NCBI RefSeq assembly: GCF_001425625.1 | Contig: NZ_LMCP01000012.1 | Span: 506,404 to 570,403, forward strand | DNA length: 64,000 bases | Reading direction: 5' to 3' | Source: Mesorhizobium sp. Root102 | GTDB taxonomy: Bacteria > Pseudomonadota > Alphaproteobacteria > Rhizobiales > Rhizobiaceae | In this document: piece after piece, positions 44,705 to 55,043 of the stretch | How positions within the stretch are numbered: the stretch's first letter is position 1 | Layout of the letters: each line of letters opens with the position of its first letter | Translations under genes and position numbers: made by a program | The notes under the pieces: model-generated | Databases searched by the model: none | Told to the model about the DNA's origin: nothing | Seen by the model: only the letters and a program-made list of their open reading frames with translations

Positions 44705-45703
44705 ATGCGCACGCTTTTATACGCTCTTGTCTCAGCAATGGCCGTGGTCCTGTCCGACCCGGCCTTGGCCAAGGACAAGCTCACCGTCTACACCTATGAG
44801 AGTTTCACCGCCGACTGGGGTCCGGGTCCCGTGGTGAAGAAGGAATTCGAGGCCGAATGCGGCTGCGATGTCGAGTTCGTCTCGGTCGCCGACGGCGTCG
44901 CGCTGCTCAACCGGGTCAAGCTGGAAGGCGCATCGACCAAGGCCGATATCGTGCTTGGCCTCGACACCAATCTCACCGCCGATGCCAAGGCGTCAGGCCT
45001 GTTCGCACCGCATGGCGCGGTGACCGACGTCAATGTGCCGGGCGGCTGGAGCGACGACACTTTCGTCCCCTTTGACTACGGCTATTTTGCCGTCGTCTAC
45101 GACACCGAGAAGCTGAAGAGCCCACCGAAAAGCCTGAAAGAGCTGGTCGAAGGCAGTGCCGACGACAAGATCGTCATCCAGGATCCGCGCACCTCGACAC
45201 CGGGCCTCGGCCTGCTTCTGTGGGTCAAGTCGGTCTATGGCGACAAGGCGCCGGAGGCCTGGGCCAAGCTCAAGGCGAAGGTGCTGACCGTGACGCCGGG
45301 CTGGAGCGAGGCCTATGGCCTGTTCACCAAGGGCGAGGCGCCGATGGTGTTGTCCTACACGACGTCGCCGGCCTACCACATGGTCGCCGAGAACACCGAG
45401 CGCTACCAGGCGGCCTCCTTCGAGGAGGGCGAATATCTGCAGATCGAGGTGGCGGGCATCACCACGGCGGGAGCCAAGAATCCGCTGGCGGCAAAGTTCA
45501 TGGCCTTCATGACCGGGCCGAAATTCCAGGATGCCATTCCCGAGACCAACTGGATGTTCCCGGCAGGCAAGACCGACAAGCCGCTCAATCCGGCATTCGA
45601 CAAACTGGTCAAGCCGACCAAAACCTTGCTATTCAGCCCCGAGGAAGTCGCCGCCAACCGCAAGGCTTGGGTCGATGAATGGCTGGCGGTGATGAGCAAG
45701 TAG
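44705..45703 (+). CDS. thiB: thiamine ABC transporter, periplasmic binding protein
   Basis: 332 residues with a signal peptide ([19 protein letters not shown]). The mature start [20 protein letters not shown] is typical of ThiB. Binding-site features include SYTTSPAYH and an NWMFPA segment near the C-terminus. It binds thiamine, TMP or TPP and delivers it to ThiP. ATG 44705 is behind AAGGAGG. First gene after the TPP riboswitch. Confidence 0.94.
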   Translation: MRTLLYALVSAMAVVLSDPALAKDKLTVYTYESFTADWGPGPVVKKEFEAECGCDVEFVSVADGVALLNRVKLEGASTKADIVLGLDTNLTADAKASGLFAPHGAVTDVNVPGGWSDDTFVPFDYGYFAVVYDTEKLKSPPKSLKELVEGSADDKIVIQDPRTSTPGLGLLLWVKSVYGDKAPEAWAKLKAKVLTVTPGWSEAYGLFTKGEAPMVLSYTTSPAYHMVAENTERYQAASFEEGEYLQIEVAGITTAGAKNPLAAKFMAFMTGPKFQDAIPETNWMFPAGKTDKPLNPAFDKLVKPTKTLLFSPEEVAANRKAWVDEWLAVMSK

Positions 45704-45711
45704 GCAGCGCG

Positions 45712-47337
45712 ATGACGCCGGCGCATTCCACGAATTCCCGCGTCAGCGCCGGCATTATCGCGCTTGCTGCAATCGGGCTGCTGATCGGTGGTGCGTTTGC
45801 AGGCCTGCTTTTCGAGGGCGCTCACGATCTTTCGGGCGCATGGGCAGCCTTCGACCCCTATCTGTTTCGCGTCATTCGCTTCACGCTCTGGCAAGCAGCG
45901 CTGTCGACGCTGCTTTCCGTCGGCCCGGCGCTGTTTGTGGCGCGCGCTCTGTCGCGGCATCCGCGCTTCTTTGGCCGCGCCTTCATCCTGCAGCTCTTCG
46001 CCGTACCGTTGGCGCTGCCGGCCATCGTTGCGGCCCTCGGCATCCTGGCGCTTTATGGCCGCGCCGGCTATTTCGCCGGCGTGCTCGCCATGATCGGCGG
46101 TGGAAGCTGGCCGGGGATCTATGGCCTGTCCGGCATTCTCGTCGCCCATGTCTTCTTCAACCTGCCGCTGGCGACGCGACTGTTTCTCGAGGCGCTGCAG
46201 ACCATACCGTCCGATCAATGGCGGCTGGCGAGCCAGCTCGGCATGGCGGCGCAGCCGGCGTTCCGGCTGATCGAATGGCCAACGCTGCGTGCGGCATTGC
46301 CAGGGGTCGCCGGGCTGGTCTTCATGCTCTGCATCACATCCTTCACGATCGTGCTGATACTGGGCGGCGGGCCGGCCGCGACGACGCTGGAGGTCGGTAT
46401 CTATCAGGCGCTTCGCTTCGATTTCGATCCCGCGCGCGCCGTCACGCTGACGCTGCTGCAGATCGCCTTGACCTTTGTCGTGGTGCTGGCGCTGACACGG
46501 CTTGGTGCCAATGTGGTCGGCGACACCAACCTGCCAGTCGCGCAACGCCGCTATCTCTCGGTCAACGGGAGCGAAACCTGGTTGAACGCCATGCTCATCG
46601 TCCTGGCGCTGCTGTTCGTCGTCGGGCCGATGGCCGCCACGGTGATGGCCGGGCTCGGCGCCGATCTCGGCCGGCTGGCCGGTGAGGCCACTGTCCGGCA
46701 GGCGACGCTGACCAGCGTGGTGCTCGCGTACCTGTCGGCGCTGCTCTCAGTGACGTTGTCGCTGGCGCTGACCATGGCGCGGCGGGCCCTGGCGCTGAAC
46801 CGCCGGACCGGCGCAAAGACACTGCTCGAACACGCCACCGATACAGGCGCCGGCTTTGTCCTGGTCGTGCCGCCGATCGTCGTCGGCGCCGGCTGGTTCC
46901 TGTTGCTGCGCCATGTCGGCGATGTCTTCGCCATTGCCCCGGTCATGGTCGTCACCGTCAATGCGGTGATGGCCATGCCGTTCGCCCTGCGCGCCATCCG
47001 TCCCGCCTATGATGCGGCCAGCGAGCGTCACGAGCGGCTGTGTGCACAGCTCGGCATTGCCGGCTGGAACCGGTTAATGCTGGTCGACTGGCCGTCGCTG
47101 CGGCGACCGCTCGCCACGGCTTTCGCTTTCGCCATGGCGCTGTCGCTCGGTGATCTCGGCGTCATTGCCTTGTTCGGCAGTGATTCCGTGCAGACATTGC
47201 CCTACCTTCTCCTGGCGCGGATGGGCAGCTACCGCACCGAGGACGCCGCCGGCCTGGCACTGCTGCTCGGCCTCGTCTGCCTCGCATTGATCGTGGCGGC
47301 GCACTGGCTGGGAAGAGAGAAGGTCCGGGATGCGTGA
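45712..47337 (+). CDS. thiP: thiamine ABC transporter, permease
   Basis: A 541-residue double-length permease with about twelve helices and two permease domains. Each domain has the cytoplasmic EAA-like loop: [20 protein letters not shown] in the first and [20 protein letters not shown] in the second. It starts eight bases after thiB and overlaps thiQ by eight bases, so it is part of thiBPQ. Confidence 0.93.
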   Translation: MTPAHSTNSRVSAGIIALAAIGLLIGGAFAGLLFEGAHDLSGAWAAFDPYLFRVIRFTLWQAALSTLLSVGPALFVARALSRHPRFFGRAFILQLFAVPLALPAIVAALGILALYGRAGYFAGVLAMIGGGSWPGIYGLSGILVAHVFFNLPLATRLFLEALQTIPSDQWRLASQLGMAAQPAFRLIEWPTLRAALPGVAGLVFMLCITSFTIVLILGGGPAATTLEVGIYQALRFDFDPARAVTLTLLQIALTFVVVLALTRLGANVVGDTNLPVAQRRYLSVNGSETWLNAMLIVLALLFVVGPMAATVMAGLGADLGRLAGEATVRQATLTSVVLAYLSALLSVTLSLALTMARRALALNRRTGAKTLLEHATDTGAGFVLVVPPIVVGAGWFLLLRHVGDVFAIAPVMVVTVNAVMAMPFALRAIRPAYDAASERHERLCAQLGIAGWNRLMLVDWPSLRRPLATAFAFAMALSLGDLGVIALFGSDSVQTLPYLLLARMGSYRTEDAAGLALLLGLVCLALIVAAHWLGREKVRDA

Positions 47338-48112
47338 CGGAGCGGCCAGCAGGCTTGAAAAGGGCGCTCCGGTGCGGCTGGATAACGTGTCGTTCAGCTA
47401 TGGCGAAGCACCGCTGGTCTTCGACGTCGAGTTTGTCACGGCGAAGATCACCGCCATCATGGGGCCGAGCGGTTCGGGCAAGTCGACGCTGCTCAATCTG
47501 GTCGCCGGCTTCGAGACCCCGCAGTCCGGCCGCGTGCTGATCGGCGGGGCCGATGTCAGCGCCGAGCCTCCTTCAGCTCGGCCTGTGTCGATGGTGTTCC
47601 AGGAGAACAATCTCTTTGCCCATCTTTCCGTCGAGCAGAATGTCGGGCTCGGGCGCTCGCCATCCTTGCGGCTGACCGAGGCGGACCGCGCCGCGATCGC
47701 CGAGGCGCTTGCGCGCACCGGTCTTGCCGGCAAGGAACGACGCCTGCCGCGCGAACTTTCCGGCGGGGAACGTCAACGCGTCGCCCTGGCCCGGGTGCTG
47801 GTGCGCGATCGGCCTGTTCTGCTGCTCGACGAACCCTTCGCCTCGCTCGGTCCGGCGCTGCGCGACGACATGCTGGATCTGGTTGCCGCCGTTCATGCCG
47901 AGCGGGGCATGACGGTGCTGTTCGTCACCCACCAGCCCGAAGACGCCCGCCGTATCGGCGAACACATGGTGTTTCTGGACAATGGTTTGGTTGCCGCAAC
48001 CGGCAAGGCGGATGATTTCTTTGCCGGGGCTGGTCCGGAAGCGTTCCGGCGCTATATCGGCGCAGGTACCGGGGGTGCCGTATCACGAGATGTTGCCCGG
48101 AAGCGGACATAA
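47330..48112 (+). CDS. thiQ: thiamine ABC transporter, ATPase
   Basis: 260 residues. Walker [11 protein letters not shown]-loop [11 protein letters not shown] (the ThiQ form), signature [11 protein letters not shown], Walker [14 protein letters not shown]-loop FVTHQPEDA. It starts within the end of thiP. The last ~25 residues are beyond the usual end. It completes the riboswitch-controlled transporter. Confidence 0.94.
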   Translation: MRDGAASRLEKGAPVRLDNVSFSYGEAPLVFDVEFVTAKITAIMGPSGSGKSTLLNLVAGFETPQSGRVLIGGADVSAEPPSARPVSMVFQENNLFAHLSVEQNVGLGRSPSLRLTEADRAAIAEALARTGLAGKERRLPRELSGGERQRVALARVLVRDRPVLLLDEPFASLGPALRDDMLDLVAAVHAERGMTVLFVTHQPEDARRIGEHMVFLDNGLVAATGKADDFFAGAGPEAFRRYIGAGTGGAVSRDVARKRT

Positions 48113-48375
48113 TTTACGGTCAAACCGGTTCCAGGCGATGTGGCGCTTGCTTGCCATGACTGGAGGAGTGTGGCTAGGTCCGCCCTACTGGTCCGGCACA
48201 GGACGTGATTTGCCTGCAGTATCCGCCGCTCGCCCCTGTGGGACGGGCAACGGATGCTGCAGCAGTTTGAGATATATAGCGCATGACACATTCCGAAGAT
48301 CGCCCCCGATTTTCGTGATCATGCGCCGGGACCCGAAAGGAAGCCGTTCTGGCGATCGGCGCTAACACACTAGGA

Positions 48376-49845
48376 ATGAAACCGCTGGCGCGCTTTCTTG
48401 CGCTGGCTGGCTTTGCCGTGGCGCTGGCGAGCTGCCAGATGCTCACGCCGCCGGCGGTTCAGGAATCCGGCTTCCAGCCATCCGACAAGCCGATCACCGT
48501 CGACAATGTCGGCGCCAACAACAAGCTCGCTGAATTGGCCAAGGCGCAGCATCCGCGCATCCTGGCGACCTATGGCGGCGAATATTCCGATCCCAAGCTT
48601 GAGCGCATGGTCGCCAAGGTGGTCGGCAATCTGACGGTGGTCTCGGCCAACCCGACGCAGACCTATCGCATCACCATCCTGAATTCGCCCAACGTCAACG
48701 CCTTCGCGCTGCCGGGTGGCTATCTCTACATCACACGCGGCCTGCTGGCACTGGCCAATGATTCGGCCGAGCTTGCCGCGGTCATCGCGCATGAGATGGG
48801 CCACGTCACGGCCAATCACGGCCTGCAGCGCCAGCAACTCGAGGCCGAGGAAGGCCTGGCGACCAAGGTGGTTTCTGACGTGCTCGGCGACAGCCCGACC
48901 GCCAAGGCGGCGCTGATCCGCGGCAAGCTGAGGCTGGCGCAATTCTCGCGCAACCAGGAGCTGGAAGCCGACGCCATCGGCATCAAATCGATCGGCGAAG
49001 CCGGCTACGATCCTTTCGCCGCCGGCCGCTTCCTGCAGTCGATGTCGGCCTATACCGATTTCCGTTCGATCAGCGGCGCCACCGATGCCAGCCTAGACTT
49101 CCTGGCCACGCACCCCAACACGCCGCAGCGCATCGATCTGGCGCAGCGCCATGCCCGCCAGTTCGGTGCGCCAGGCTTCGGCACGCGCGACCGCGATTCC
49201 TTCCTCGCCGGCATAGACGGCCTGCTCTATGGGGACACACCTGAGGAAGGCTATGTGCGCGGCGAAACCTTCCTGCATCCGGGCCTTGGCGTGTCCTTCT
49301 CGGTGCCGCAGGGCTTCATCATCGACAATTCGGCGGCGGCAGTGACCGCAACCGGTCCCGGTGACATGGCCATCCGCTTCGACGGCGTCTCGATCGACAA
49401 GAACCGCTCGCTGACAGACTATATCCGCAGCGGCTGGGTGGCCGGTCTCGACGACAGCACCGTCAAACAGGAAACCATCAACGGCAATGAGGCGGCGACC
49501 GCGCATGCGGGCGCCGAAGGCTGGCAGTTCGACATCGCTGTGATCCGCGCCGGTGGCCAGGTCTACCGGCTGCTGACCGCTGCTCCTTCGGCCAGCACCT
49601 CGCTGGACACAGTGGCGCGTTCGGTCAGCGGCTCGTTCCGGATCCTCAGCGCTGCCGAAAAGGCGGCTTTGAAGCCGCTGCATATCCGCGTGGTCACTGT
49701 CCAGCCAGGGCAGACGATGGGTTCTCTTTCGGCCCAGATGGTCGGCGTCGACCGCAAGCTCGACCTGTTTCGCGTGCTCAATGCGCTGTCGCCGGGGGCC
49801 GCGGTTTCGGCCGGCGACAAGGTCAAGATCGTCACTGACAAGTAA
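48376..49845 (+). CDS. M48-family lipoprotein metalloprotease (YfgC/BepA-like)
   Basis: 489 residues. An N-terminal lipoprotein signal with lipobox-like LASC precedes an M48 zinc protease domain with HEMGH at residues 139-143 and the third ligand in NQELEADAIGIK. The C-terminal part (about 280-489) includes a fold with VSFSVPQGFIIDNS and a LysM-like end (LHIRVVTVQPGQTMGSLSAQ). Related BepA proteins handle misfolded outer-membrane proteins. The terminal LysM-like domain suggests binding to peptidoglycan. Confidence 0.9.
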   Translation: MKPLARFLALAGFAVALASCQMLTPPAVQESGFQPSDKPITVDNVGANNKLAELAKAQHPRILATYGGEYSDPKLERMVAKVVGNLTVVSANPTQTYRITILNSPNVNAFALPGGYLYITRGLLALANDSAELAAVIAHEMGHVTANHGLQRQQLEAEEGLATKVVSDVLGDSPTAKAALIRGKLRLAQFSRNQELEADAIGIKSIGEAGYDPFAAGRFLQSMSAYTDFRSISGATDASLDFLATHPNTPQRIDLAQRHARQFGAPGFGTRDRDSFLAGIDGLLYGDTPEEGYVRGETFLHPGLGVSFSVPQGFIIDNSAAAVTATGPGDMAIRFDGVSIDKNRSLTDYIRSGWVAGLDDSTVKQETINGNEAATAHAGAEGWQFDIAVIRAGGQVYRLLTAAPSASTSLDTVARSVSGSFRILSAAEKAALKPLHIRVVTVQPGQTMGSLSAQMVGVDRKLDLFRVLNALSPGAAVSAGDKVKIVTDK

Positions 49846-49879
49846 GATCGCGGTCTATCCGCGGGACGTCTGCTGCGGA

Positions 49880-50743
49880 TCAGGCGGCGGTCGCCATGAA
49901 CTCCGGGTTCTGCTTCAACAACGCGACCTTTAGCTTTTCCATGGCGCGGGCTTCGATCTGGCGGACACGTTCCTTGGAAATGCCGAGCGTCTCGCCGAGC
50001 GCTTCGAGTGTCGCGCCCTCGTCGTTCAACCGGCGTTCCTCGATGATCCTCAGCTCACGCGCGTTGAGCGCGCGAAGCGCCTCCCTCAGCCAGAGCGAGC
50101 GGCGCGCGACATCGATCTTGTCGCCGACGATCTCGTCGGGCAGCGGATCATCCGAGACCAGGAAATCCATGCGCTCGGTCGAACCCGCATCGTCGGCTAT
50201 CGGCATGTTGAGGGAGGAGTCGGGCGCCGACAGCCGCGAATCCATCATCGCCACATCGGCTTCGGAGACGCCGAGCGCCTCCGACACTTCGCGATAGAGC
50301 GTTGCGTTGGACAGCGGCTCGGCGCCATTCGCCAGCCGCGCGCGAAGGCGTCGCAGGTTGAAGAACAGCGCCTTCTGCGCCGAGCTGGTGCCGCCGCGCA
50401 CGATCGACCAGTTGCGCAGGATGTAGTCCTGCATCGAGGCGCGAATCCACCACGTCGCATAGGTAGAGAACCGCACCTCGCGCTCCGGCTCGAAGCGGGC
50501 GGCGGCCTCAAGCAGGCCGACATGACCCTCCTGGATCAGATCGCCGAGCGGCAGGCCGTAGTGGCGGAATTTCGAAGCCATGGAAATGACCAGCCGCATA
50601 TGGGCGACGGTGATGCTGTGCAGAGCGTTCTGGTCGTTGTCCTCTTTCCAGAGCAATGCCAGCCTATGCTCCTCGTCACGTTCGAGGTAAGGGGCCCTCA
50701 TTGCCGCGCGGACCATGATCCGTCCTGCCGTGTCTTCCATCAT
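49880..50743 (-). CDS. rpoH2: RpoH-type alternative sigma factor (RpoH2-like)
   Basis: 287 residues. Region 2 has DLIQEGHVGLLEAAARFEP and the -10 recognition FSTYATWWIRASMQDYILRN. The RpoH box is QKALFFNLRRLR. Region 4 helix-turn-helix is LEALGETLGISKERVRQIE. Rhizobia have two or more RpoH proteins; this one lies behind an EcfG/RpoE2-type promoter, as rpoH2 does in Sinorhizobium, hence the symbol. It directs a stress regulon. Start ATG 50743 behind GGGAG; a second ATG three bases later is equivalent. Confidence 0.88.
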   Translation of the reverse strand: MMEDTAGRIMVRAAMRAPYLERDEEHRLALLWKEDNDQNALHSITVAHMRLVISMASKFRHYGLPLGDLIQEGHVGLLEAAARFEPEREVRFSTYATWWIRASMQDYILRNWSIVRGGTSSAQKALFFNLRRLRARLANGAEPLSNATLYREVSEALGVSEADVAMMDSRLSAPDSSLNMPIADDAGSTERMDFLVSDDPLPDEIVGDKIDVARRSLWLREALRALNARELRIIEERRLNDEGATLEALGETLGISKERVRQIEARAMEKLKVALLKQNPEFMATAA

Positions 50744-50835
50744 GAGGCGCTCCCTGGTTCAGGCGATGCGGATGACGTTGCAAACATGGCTGGCGCCCGG
50801 GTTGAAATGGCGGCGTCGTGCCCTAGAACAGCCAG

Positions 50836-50861
50836 AACGTGCCATGCACGGGAATGGTTCC
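50836..50861 (-). promoter_or_regulatory. EcfG/RpoE2-type promoter of rpoH2
   Basis: Minus strand reads GGAAC, 17 bases, CGTT, an exact match to the alphaproteobacterial general-stress consensus, about 95 bases before the rpoH2 ATG. In Sinorhizobium rpoH2 is a known RpoE2 target. The rest of the 327-base gap shows no gene. Confidence 0.75.
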
Positions 50862-51070
50862 CTGGCCGGCGTCGCGCCTGACACGCTGTCCAGACGGCTT
50901 CCGGGATAGTCTGGAATAGCGCCGACTCTCGTTGAAAACGGAATTTTGAGCATCTGATTTCAAGAACGGATTGTCTTTGAAATTTCATTCCTTATTTTCC
51001 TGCCTCGCATCTGCCAGTTTCCAGCGCTCAAACATGCCGGATATCCGGCCAAGGACGGGATCACAGAAAA

Positions 51071-51844
51071 ATGAAATGGCTCAAGTCGCTCATCATCGCC
51101 GGAACGCTGCAGGCTCTGGCTGTCACCGCAGGCCATGCCGGCGCCAATCTCGACCAGATCAAGCAGGCCGGGATCATCAAGGTCGGCACGGAAGGCACCT
51201 ATGCGCCATTCACCTATCATGACACTTCCGGCGCGCTGGTCGGCTTCGACGTCGAAATAGCCAAGGCGATCGCCGACAAGCTCGGCGTCAAGGCCGAGTT
51301 CCTCGAAGGCAAGTGGGATGGGCTGATCGCCGGTCTCGACGCCAATCGCTATGACGCCGTCATCAACGAAGTCGGCATCACTGACGCCCGCAAGGCCAAG
51401 TACGATTTCTCCGATCCTTACATTGCCTCCAAGGCAGTGCTGATCGTGCGCGGCGACAACACCGACATCAAGAGTTTCGCCGATCTCAAGGGCAAGAAGT
51501 CGGCACAGTCGCTGACCTCGAATTTCGGCAAGCTGGCCGAGACGAATGGCGCCGAGCTGGTCGGCACCGATGGCTTCGACCAGTCGATCCAGCTGCTTTT
51601 GACAGGCCGCGCCGACGCCACCATCAATGACAGCCTGTCATTCCTCGACTTCAAGAAGCACAAGCCCGACGCCAATGTGAAGATCGCCGCGCAAGAGGAA
51701 AACGCCGACTATTCCGGCGTCATCGTGCGCAAGGGCGATCCGGAACTGGTCGCGGCGATCAACAAGGCGCTGGCCGACATCAAGGCCGACGGCACCTACA
51801 AGAAGATCGCCGACACCTATTTCGGGCAGGACGTTTCGAAGTAA
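51071..51844 (+). CDS. polar amino acid ABC transporter, substrate-binding protein
   Basis: 257 residues with a signal peptide (KSLIIAGTLQALAVTAGHA). Family 3 binding-protein pattern: IKVGTEGTYAPFTYHDTSGA, LVGFDVEIAKAIADKLGV and the D-x-x-x-N-x-x-x-I-T pattern (YDAVINEVGITDARKAKYDF). It looks nearest to cystine/polar amino acid binders (FliY/TcyJ type), but the ligand is not sure. First gene of a three-gene operon with permease and ATPase. Confidence 0.92.
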   Translation: MKWLKSLIIAGTLQALAVTAGHAGANLDQIKQAGIIKVGTEGTYAPFTYHDTSGALVGFDVEIAKAIADKLGVKAEFLEGKWDGLIAGLDANRYDAVINEVGITDARKAKYDFSDPYIASKAVLIVRGDNTDIKSFADLKGKKSAQSLTSNFGKLAETNGAELVGTDGFDQSIQLLLTGRADATINDSLSFLDFKKHKPDANVKIAAQEENADYSGVIVRKGDPELVAAINKALADIKADGTYKKIADTYFGQDVSK

Positions 51845-51981
51845 TCTGGTGAGTGGGCCGGTCTCCGGCCCATGAGACTATCGAGCGGCGAGCCGTCTTT
51901 GACGGCCCGCCGCTCTTACCGTGATATGGCTGACGCATTCGCGCCTTGACGAAGCCACCTCGACCACTTGGAGGGTCTTAC

Positions 51982-52662
51982 GTGCCGCACTGGCTGCAAC
52001 TGATGCTGGAGTCGCTGCCTTCGCTCCTGTGGGCGGCGCTGATCTTCACCGTGCCGCTGACGCTGTTGTCCTTTGTTCTTGGCTTGTCGGTCGGCCTGGG
52101 TGCCGCGCTCGCCCGGCTGTTCGGGGCGAAGCCGCTGGTTGCGTTTGTGCGCTTCTACGTCTGGATCTTCCGCGGCACGCCGCTCCTAGTGCAGTTGTTC
52201 CTGATCTTCTACGGCCTGCCGTCGGTCGGCATCCTGCTAGACGCCTTCACGGCGGCGTTGATCGGCTTCACGCTCAACATCGGCGCCTACACCTCGGAAA
52301 TCATCCGCGCCGCCATAGGTTCGGTGCCGAAAGGCCAGTGGGAAGCCGCCTATTCGATCGGCATGACCTGGAGCCAGGCGATGCGGCGCACGATCCTGCC
52401 GCAGGCCGGCCGGGTCGCGGTGCCGCCGCTCTCCAACACCTTCATCTCGCTGGTCAAGGACACCTCGCTGGCCGCCGCCATCACCGTGCCGGAGATGTTC
52501 CAGGCGGCGCAGCGCATCGTCGCCACCACTTACGAGCCGCTGATCCTCTATGTCGAGGCAGCGATCCTCTATCTGGCGCTGAGTTCGGTGCTGTCGGCCT
52601 TGCAGAGGCGGCTGGAAACCCGCCTCAACCGCTATGGCGGCTTCCTGGAGGCACGCTCATGA
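51982..52662 (+). CDS. polar amino acid ABC transporter, permease
   Basis: 226 residues, five helices, single permease domain of the His/Glu/Gln/cystine type: FYVWIFRGTPLLVQLFLIFY and the EAA loop EAAYSIGMTWSQAMRRTILP. GTG 51982 is behind GGAGGG at good spacing. Its TGA overlaps the ATG of the ATPase gene (ATGA). Confidence 0.92.
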   Translation: MPHWLQLMLESLPSLLWAALIFTVPLTLLSFVLGLSVGLGAALARLFGAKPLVAFVRFYVWIFRGTPLLVQLFLIFYGLPSVGILLDAFTAALIGFTLNIGAYTSEIIRAAIGSVPKGQWEAAYSIGMTWSQAMRRTILPQAGRVAVPPLSNTFISLVKDTSLAAAITVPEMFQAAQRIVATTYEPLILYVEAAILYLALSSVLSALQRRLETRLNRYGGFLEARS

Positions 52663-53432
52663 TCGGCCTCGGCAACATCGAAAAGCGCTTCGGCGACAAT
52701 CTCGTGCTGAAGGGCGTGACAGTCGCCATTGCCAAAGGCAGCGTCACGGCGCTGGTCGGCCCGTCAGGCGGGGGAAAAAGCACCCTTCTGCGCTGCATCA
52801 ACCTCTTGGAGATCCCGACCTCGGGCACGGTGCGGATCGGCGATGAGACGCTCGAATTCCACCCGGGCGGCCGGGTTCCGGCCAGGGATATCCAGCGCTT
52901 GCGGCTGCAGACCGGCATGGTGTTCCAGAACTTCCAGCTGTTTCCGCATCGCACTGCGATCGAGAATGTCATGGAGGGGCTGGTGACGGTGCTGAAATGG
53001 CCGCCTGAGCGGGCGCGGGAGCGGGCGCTGGCTTTGCTGGAGAAGGTGGGCATGGCGCACAAGGCCGATGCCTGGCCGGCGACGCTGTCCGGCGGCCAGC
53101 AGCAGCGCGTGGCGATCGCCCGCGCCCTGGCGCCGTCGCCGAAAGTGCTGCTTTGCGACGAACCGACCTCGGCGCTCGACCCGGAACTGGCGCAAGAGGT
53201 GGTCGACGTGCTCGGCAAGCTCGCCAGCGAAGGCACGACCATGGTGATGGCGACGCATGATCTGCGCCTCGCCTCCAAGATCGCCCAGGAAGTGGTGTTC
53301 CTCGATGCCGGCGTTATCGTCGAGAAGGGGCCGGCCGCAGTGCTGTTCGGCAATCCTGAGCAGCAGCGGACCAAGCGCTTCATTGCGACGCTGAAGCAGG
53401 AGGCGATGAAGGAAGGCGGCGGCGAGGTGTAA
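52659..53432 (+). CDS. polar amino acid ABC transporter, ATPase
   Basis: 257 residues. Walker A GPSGGGKST, Q-loop VFQNFQLFPH, signature LSGGQQQRVAI, Walker B VLLCDEPTSALDPE, H-loop MVMATHDLRLA. The ATG overlaps the permease stop by four bases. It completes the uptake system. Confidence 0.93.
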   Translation: MIGLGNIEKRFGDNLVLKGVTVAIAKGSVTALVGPSGGGKSTLLRCINLLEIPTSGTVRIGDETLEFHPGGRVPARDIQRLRLQTGMVFQNFQLFPHRTAIENVMEGLVTVLKWPPERARERALALLEKVGMAHKADAWPATLSGGQQQRVAIARALAPSPKVLLCDEPTSALDPELAQEVVDVLGKLASEGTTMVMATHDLRLASKIAQEVVFLDAGVIVEKGPAAVLFGNPEQQRTKRFIATLKQEAMKEGGGEV

Positions 53433-53469
53433 GCGCTGCCTTCGGTTCAGCGCCACTTCCAGAAAGCAA

Positions 53470-53494
53470 AAAACCCGGCGCAAGGCCGGGTTTT
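53470..53494. terminator. bidirectional terminator, ABC operon / CarD gene
   Basis: Stem AAAACCCGGC with GCCGGGTTTT around a five-base loop, in the gap between convergent genes (53433-53518). Confidence 0.85.
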
Positions 53495-53518
53495 CCATGA
53501 ATTCAGAGGTGACGAAGG

Positions 53519-54100
53519 TCAGGCAGCTTCTTCCTGCTCGGCTTCTTCATTGTCGGCCTTGGCGCCACGCTTAGGGCCCTTGTTGAGGTTGACCTCGATC
53601 AGGCGCACGGCTTCGGTTTCCGACATGCGGTTGACGGCAGCGATCTCGCGGGCCATGCGATCGAGCGCCGCCTCGTAGAGCTGACGCTCGGAATAGGACT
53701 GCTCCGGCTGGTTGTCGGCGCGGTAGAGATCGCGCACAACTTCCGAAATCGAGATCAGGTCGCCGGAATTGATCTTCGCATCATATTCCTGGGCGCGGCG
53801 CGACCACATGGTGCGCTTGACGCGGGCGCGGCCCTGCACGACCTTCAGCGCGCGCTCGACATAATCCTCTTCCGACAGCTTGCGCATGCCGATGGAGGTC
53901 GCCTTGGCGACCGGCACCTTCAGGCGCATCTTGTCCTTCGAGAAGTCGATCACGAACAGTTCCAGCTTGTGTCCAGCAACTTCCTGCTCGTCGATCGAGA
54001 CGATCTGGCCGACGCCATGCGCCGGATAGACGATGTATTCGCCGGTCTTGAAACCGTGACGCGCAGCGGTGGACTTCTTCTGCGGGGTGATCGTTGCCAT
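53519..54100 (-). CDS. CarD-family transcription regulator
   Basis: 193 residues. The N-terminal CarD/TRCF RNA-polymerase-interaction domain (FKTGEYIVYPAHGVGQIVSI) is followed by a helical DNA-binding domain (RRAQEYDAKINSGDLISISE, QLYEAALDRMAREIAAVN) and an acidic C-terminus. CarD binds RNA polymerase beta and stabilises open complexes, often at rRNA promoters. It is longer than mycobacterial CarD by the acidic tail. ATG 54100 has AAGGAG upstream at a rather long spacing. Confidence 0.92.
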   Translation of the reverse strand: MATITPQKKSTAARHGFKTGEYIVYPAHGVGQIVSIDEQEVAGHKLELFVIDFSKDKMRLKVPVAKATSIGMRKLSEEDYVERALKVVQGRARVKRTMWSRRAQEYDAKINSGDLISISEVVRDLYRADNQPEQSYSERQLYEAALDRMAREIAAVNRMSETEAVRLIEVNLNKGPKRGAKADNEEAEQEEAA

Positions 54101-54467
54101 TACGCCCTGAACTCCTTGTTGTGGTACCGGCGTCCTGCCGGCCCGAACTCGCTCGATCGGGGAAACCGATCGTTAGCCGCACAACAGATGACCCATCGGA
54201 AAAGCCGGGCCGGCAAACGCAACATTGCGGCCGCCTGGCCCCAGATCGCTCTGGTCCGGAATGGGATTTTCACCTTTCAGTGATTTTGGGCGTCTGCGCC
54301 ATAAATCGACGTTGTGTCACCGGCATGTTTTGTTAATGTAACACAAAAAGTCGGAAGAATCAAGGTTTTGCTGCATACGCGAAGGCCACAACCCGGCGCC
54401 GGCTGTCAAGCCGGTTAATGTGACATGCCTCTTACCTAGCGTAATACCGGCCTTTGCGGCCGTGTTG
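54101..54467. other. 367-base gap, upstream region of the CarD gene
   Basis: Holds the CarD gene's promoter region and the end of the ferredoxin transcript. A CGGCC/GGCCG hairpin (about 54447-54462) follows the ferredoxin stop but without a T-run. An AT-rich patch with TTGTTAATGTAACAC lies near 54330-54345. I see no gene or RNA. Confidence 0.5.
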
Positions 54468-54806
54468 TCAATCGCCTTCGCCGGGCTCTGCCGAGAAGTA
54501 CTTCTCGAACTTGCCAGCCTCGCCGTCGAAGGATTTGGCGTCTGCCGGAGGCTCCTTCTTGGCGGTGATGTTGGGCCATTTATCGGCGTATTCGGTATTG
54601 ACCTGCAGCCATTTGTCGAGGCCGGGCTCGGTGTCGGGCTTGATCGCGTCGGCCGGGCATTCCGGCTCGCAGACGCCGCAGTCGATGCACTCGTCGGGAT
54701 GGATGACGAGCATGTTCTCGCCTTCGTAGAAACAGTCGACCGGACAGACCTCGATGCAGTCCATGTATTTGCATTTGATGCAATTGTCGGTCACGACATA
54801 GGTCAT
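54468..54806 (-). CDS. fdxA: ferredoxin FdxA (7Fe/8Fe type)
   Basis: 112 residues. Two clusters of cysteines: [14 protein letters not shown] near the N-terminus (long spacing, 3Fe-4S type) and [12 protein letters not shown] (4Fe-4S). The C-terminal extension [20 protein letters not shown] is that of the Azotobacter FdI-like FdxA group. It is an electron carrier. ATG 54806 follows GGAGCCGACC. Confidence 0.95.
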   Translation of the reverse strand: MTYVVTDNCIKCKYMDCIEVCPVDCFYEGENMLVIHPDECIDCGVCEPECPADAIKPDTEPGLDKWLQVNTEYADKWPNITAKKEPPADAKSFDGEAGKFEKYFSAEPGEGD

Positions 54807-54990
54807 CGGTCGGCTCCGGGACGTCCCATTTTTGTTGGGCTTTTTCCGTCAGGTAACGCCTTTATCGGCCGCTTGCAAGGGTAGCCATTGCGGGAGGTGC
54901 CGGTGTTTCCGGAATGGAATTCCAGACGACAGGCCCGGCGGAAGTCAGTCATGTTCCGCGCGGCGTCTTTTGCGGGGGTCAGTCTTTGCC

Positions 54991-55043
54991 TCAGGCGTGT
55001 CGCTATCCCAGAACCGCTGCGTGATTTTGGACGCCAGGCATCA
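54991..55043. repeat. 53-bp palindromic intergenic repeat, copy C (diverged)
   Basis: Aligns with copies A and B over its length (TCAGGCGTGTCG, then CCCAGAACCG, TTTTGG and GGCATCA). Its right end supplies the TGA stop (55041-55043) of the S4-domain gene, exactly as copy A does for efp. Confidence 0.55.

Noticed and set aside
48113..48375. Possible RNA gene between thiQ and the M48 protease gene
   Set aside because: No terminator, no stable conserved hairpin and no promoter that I can defend.
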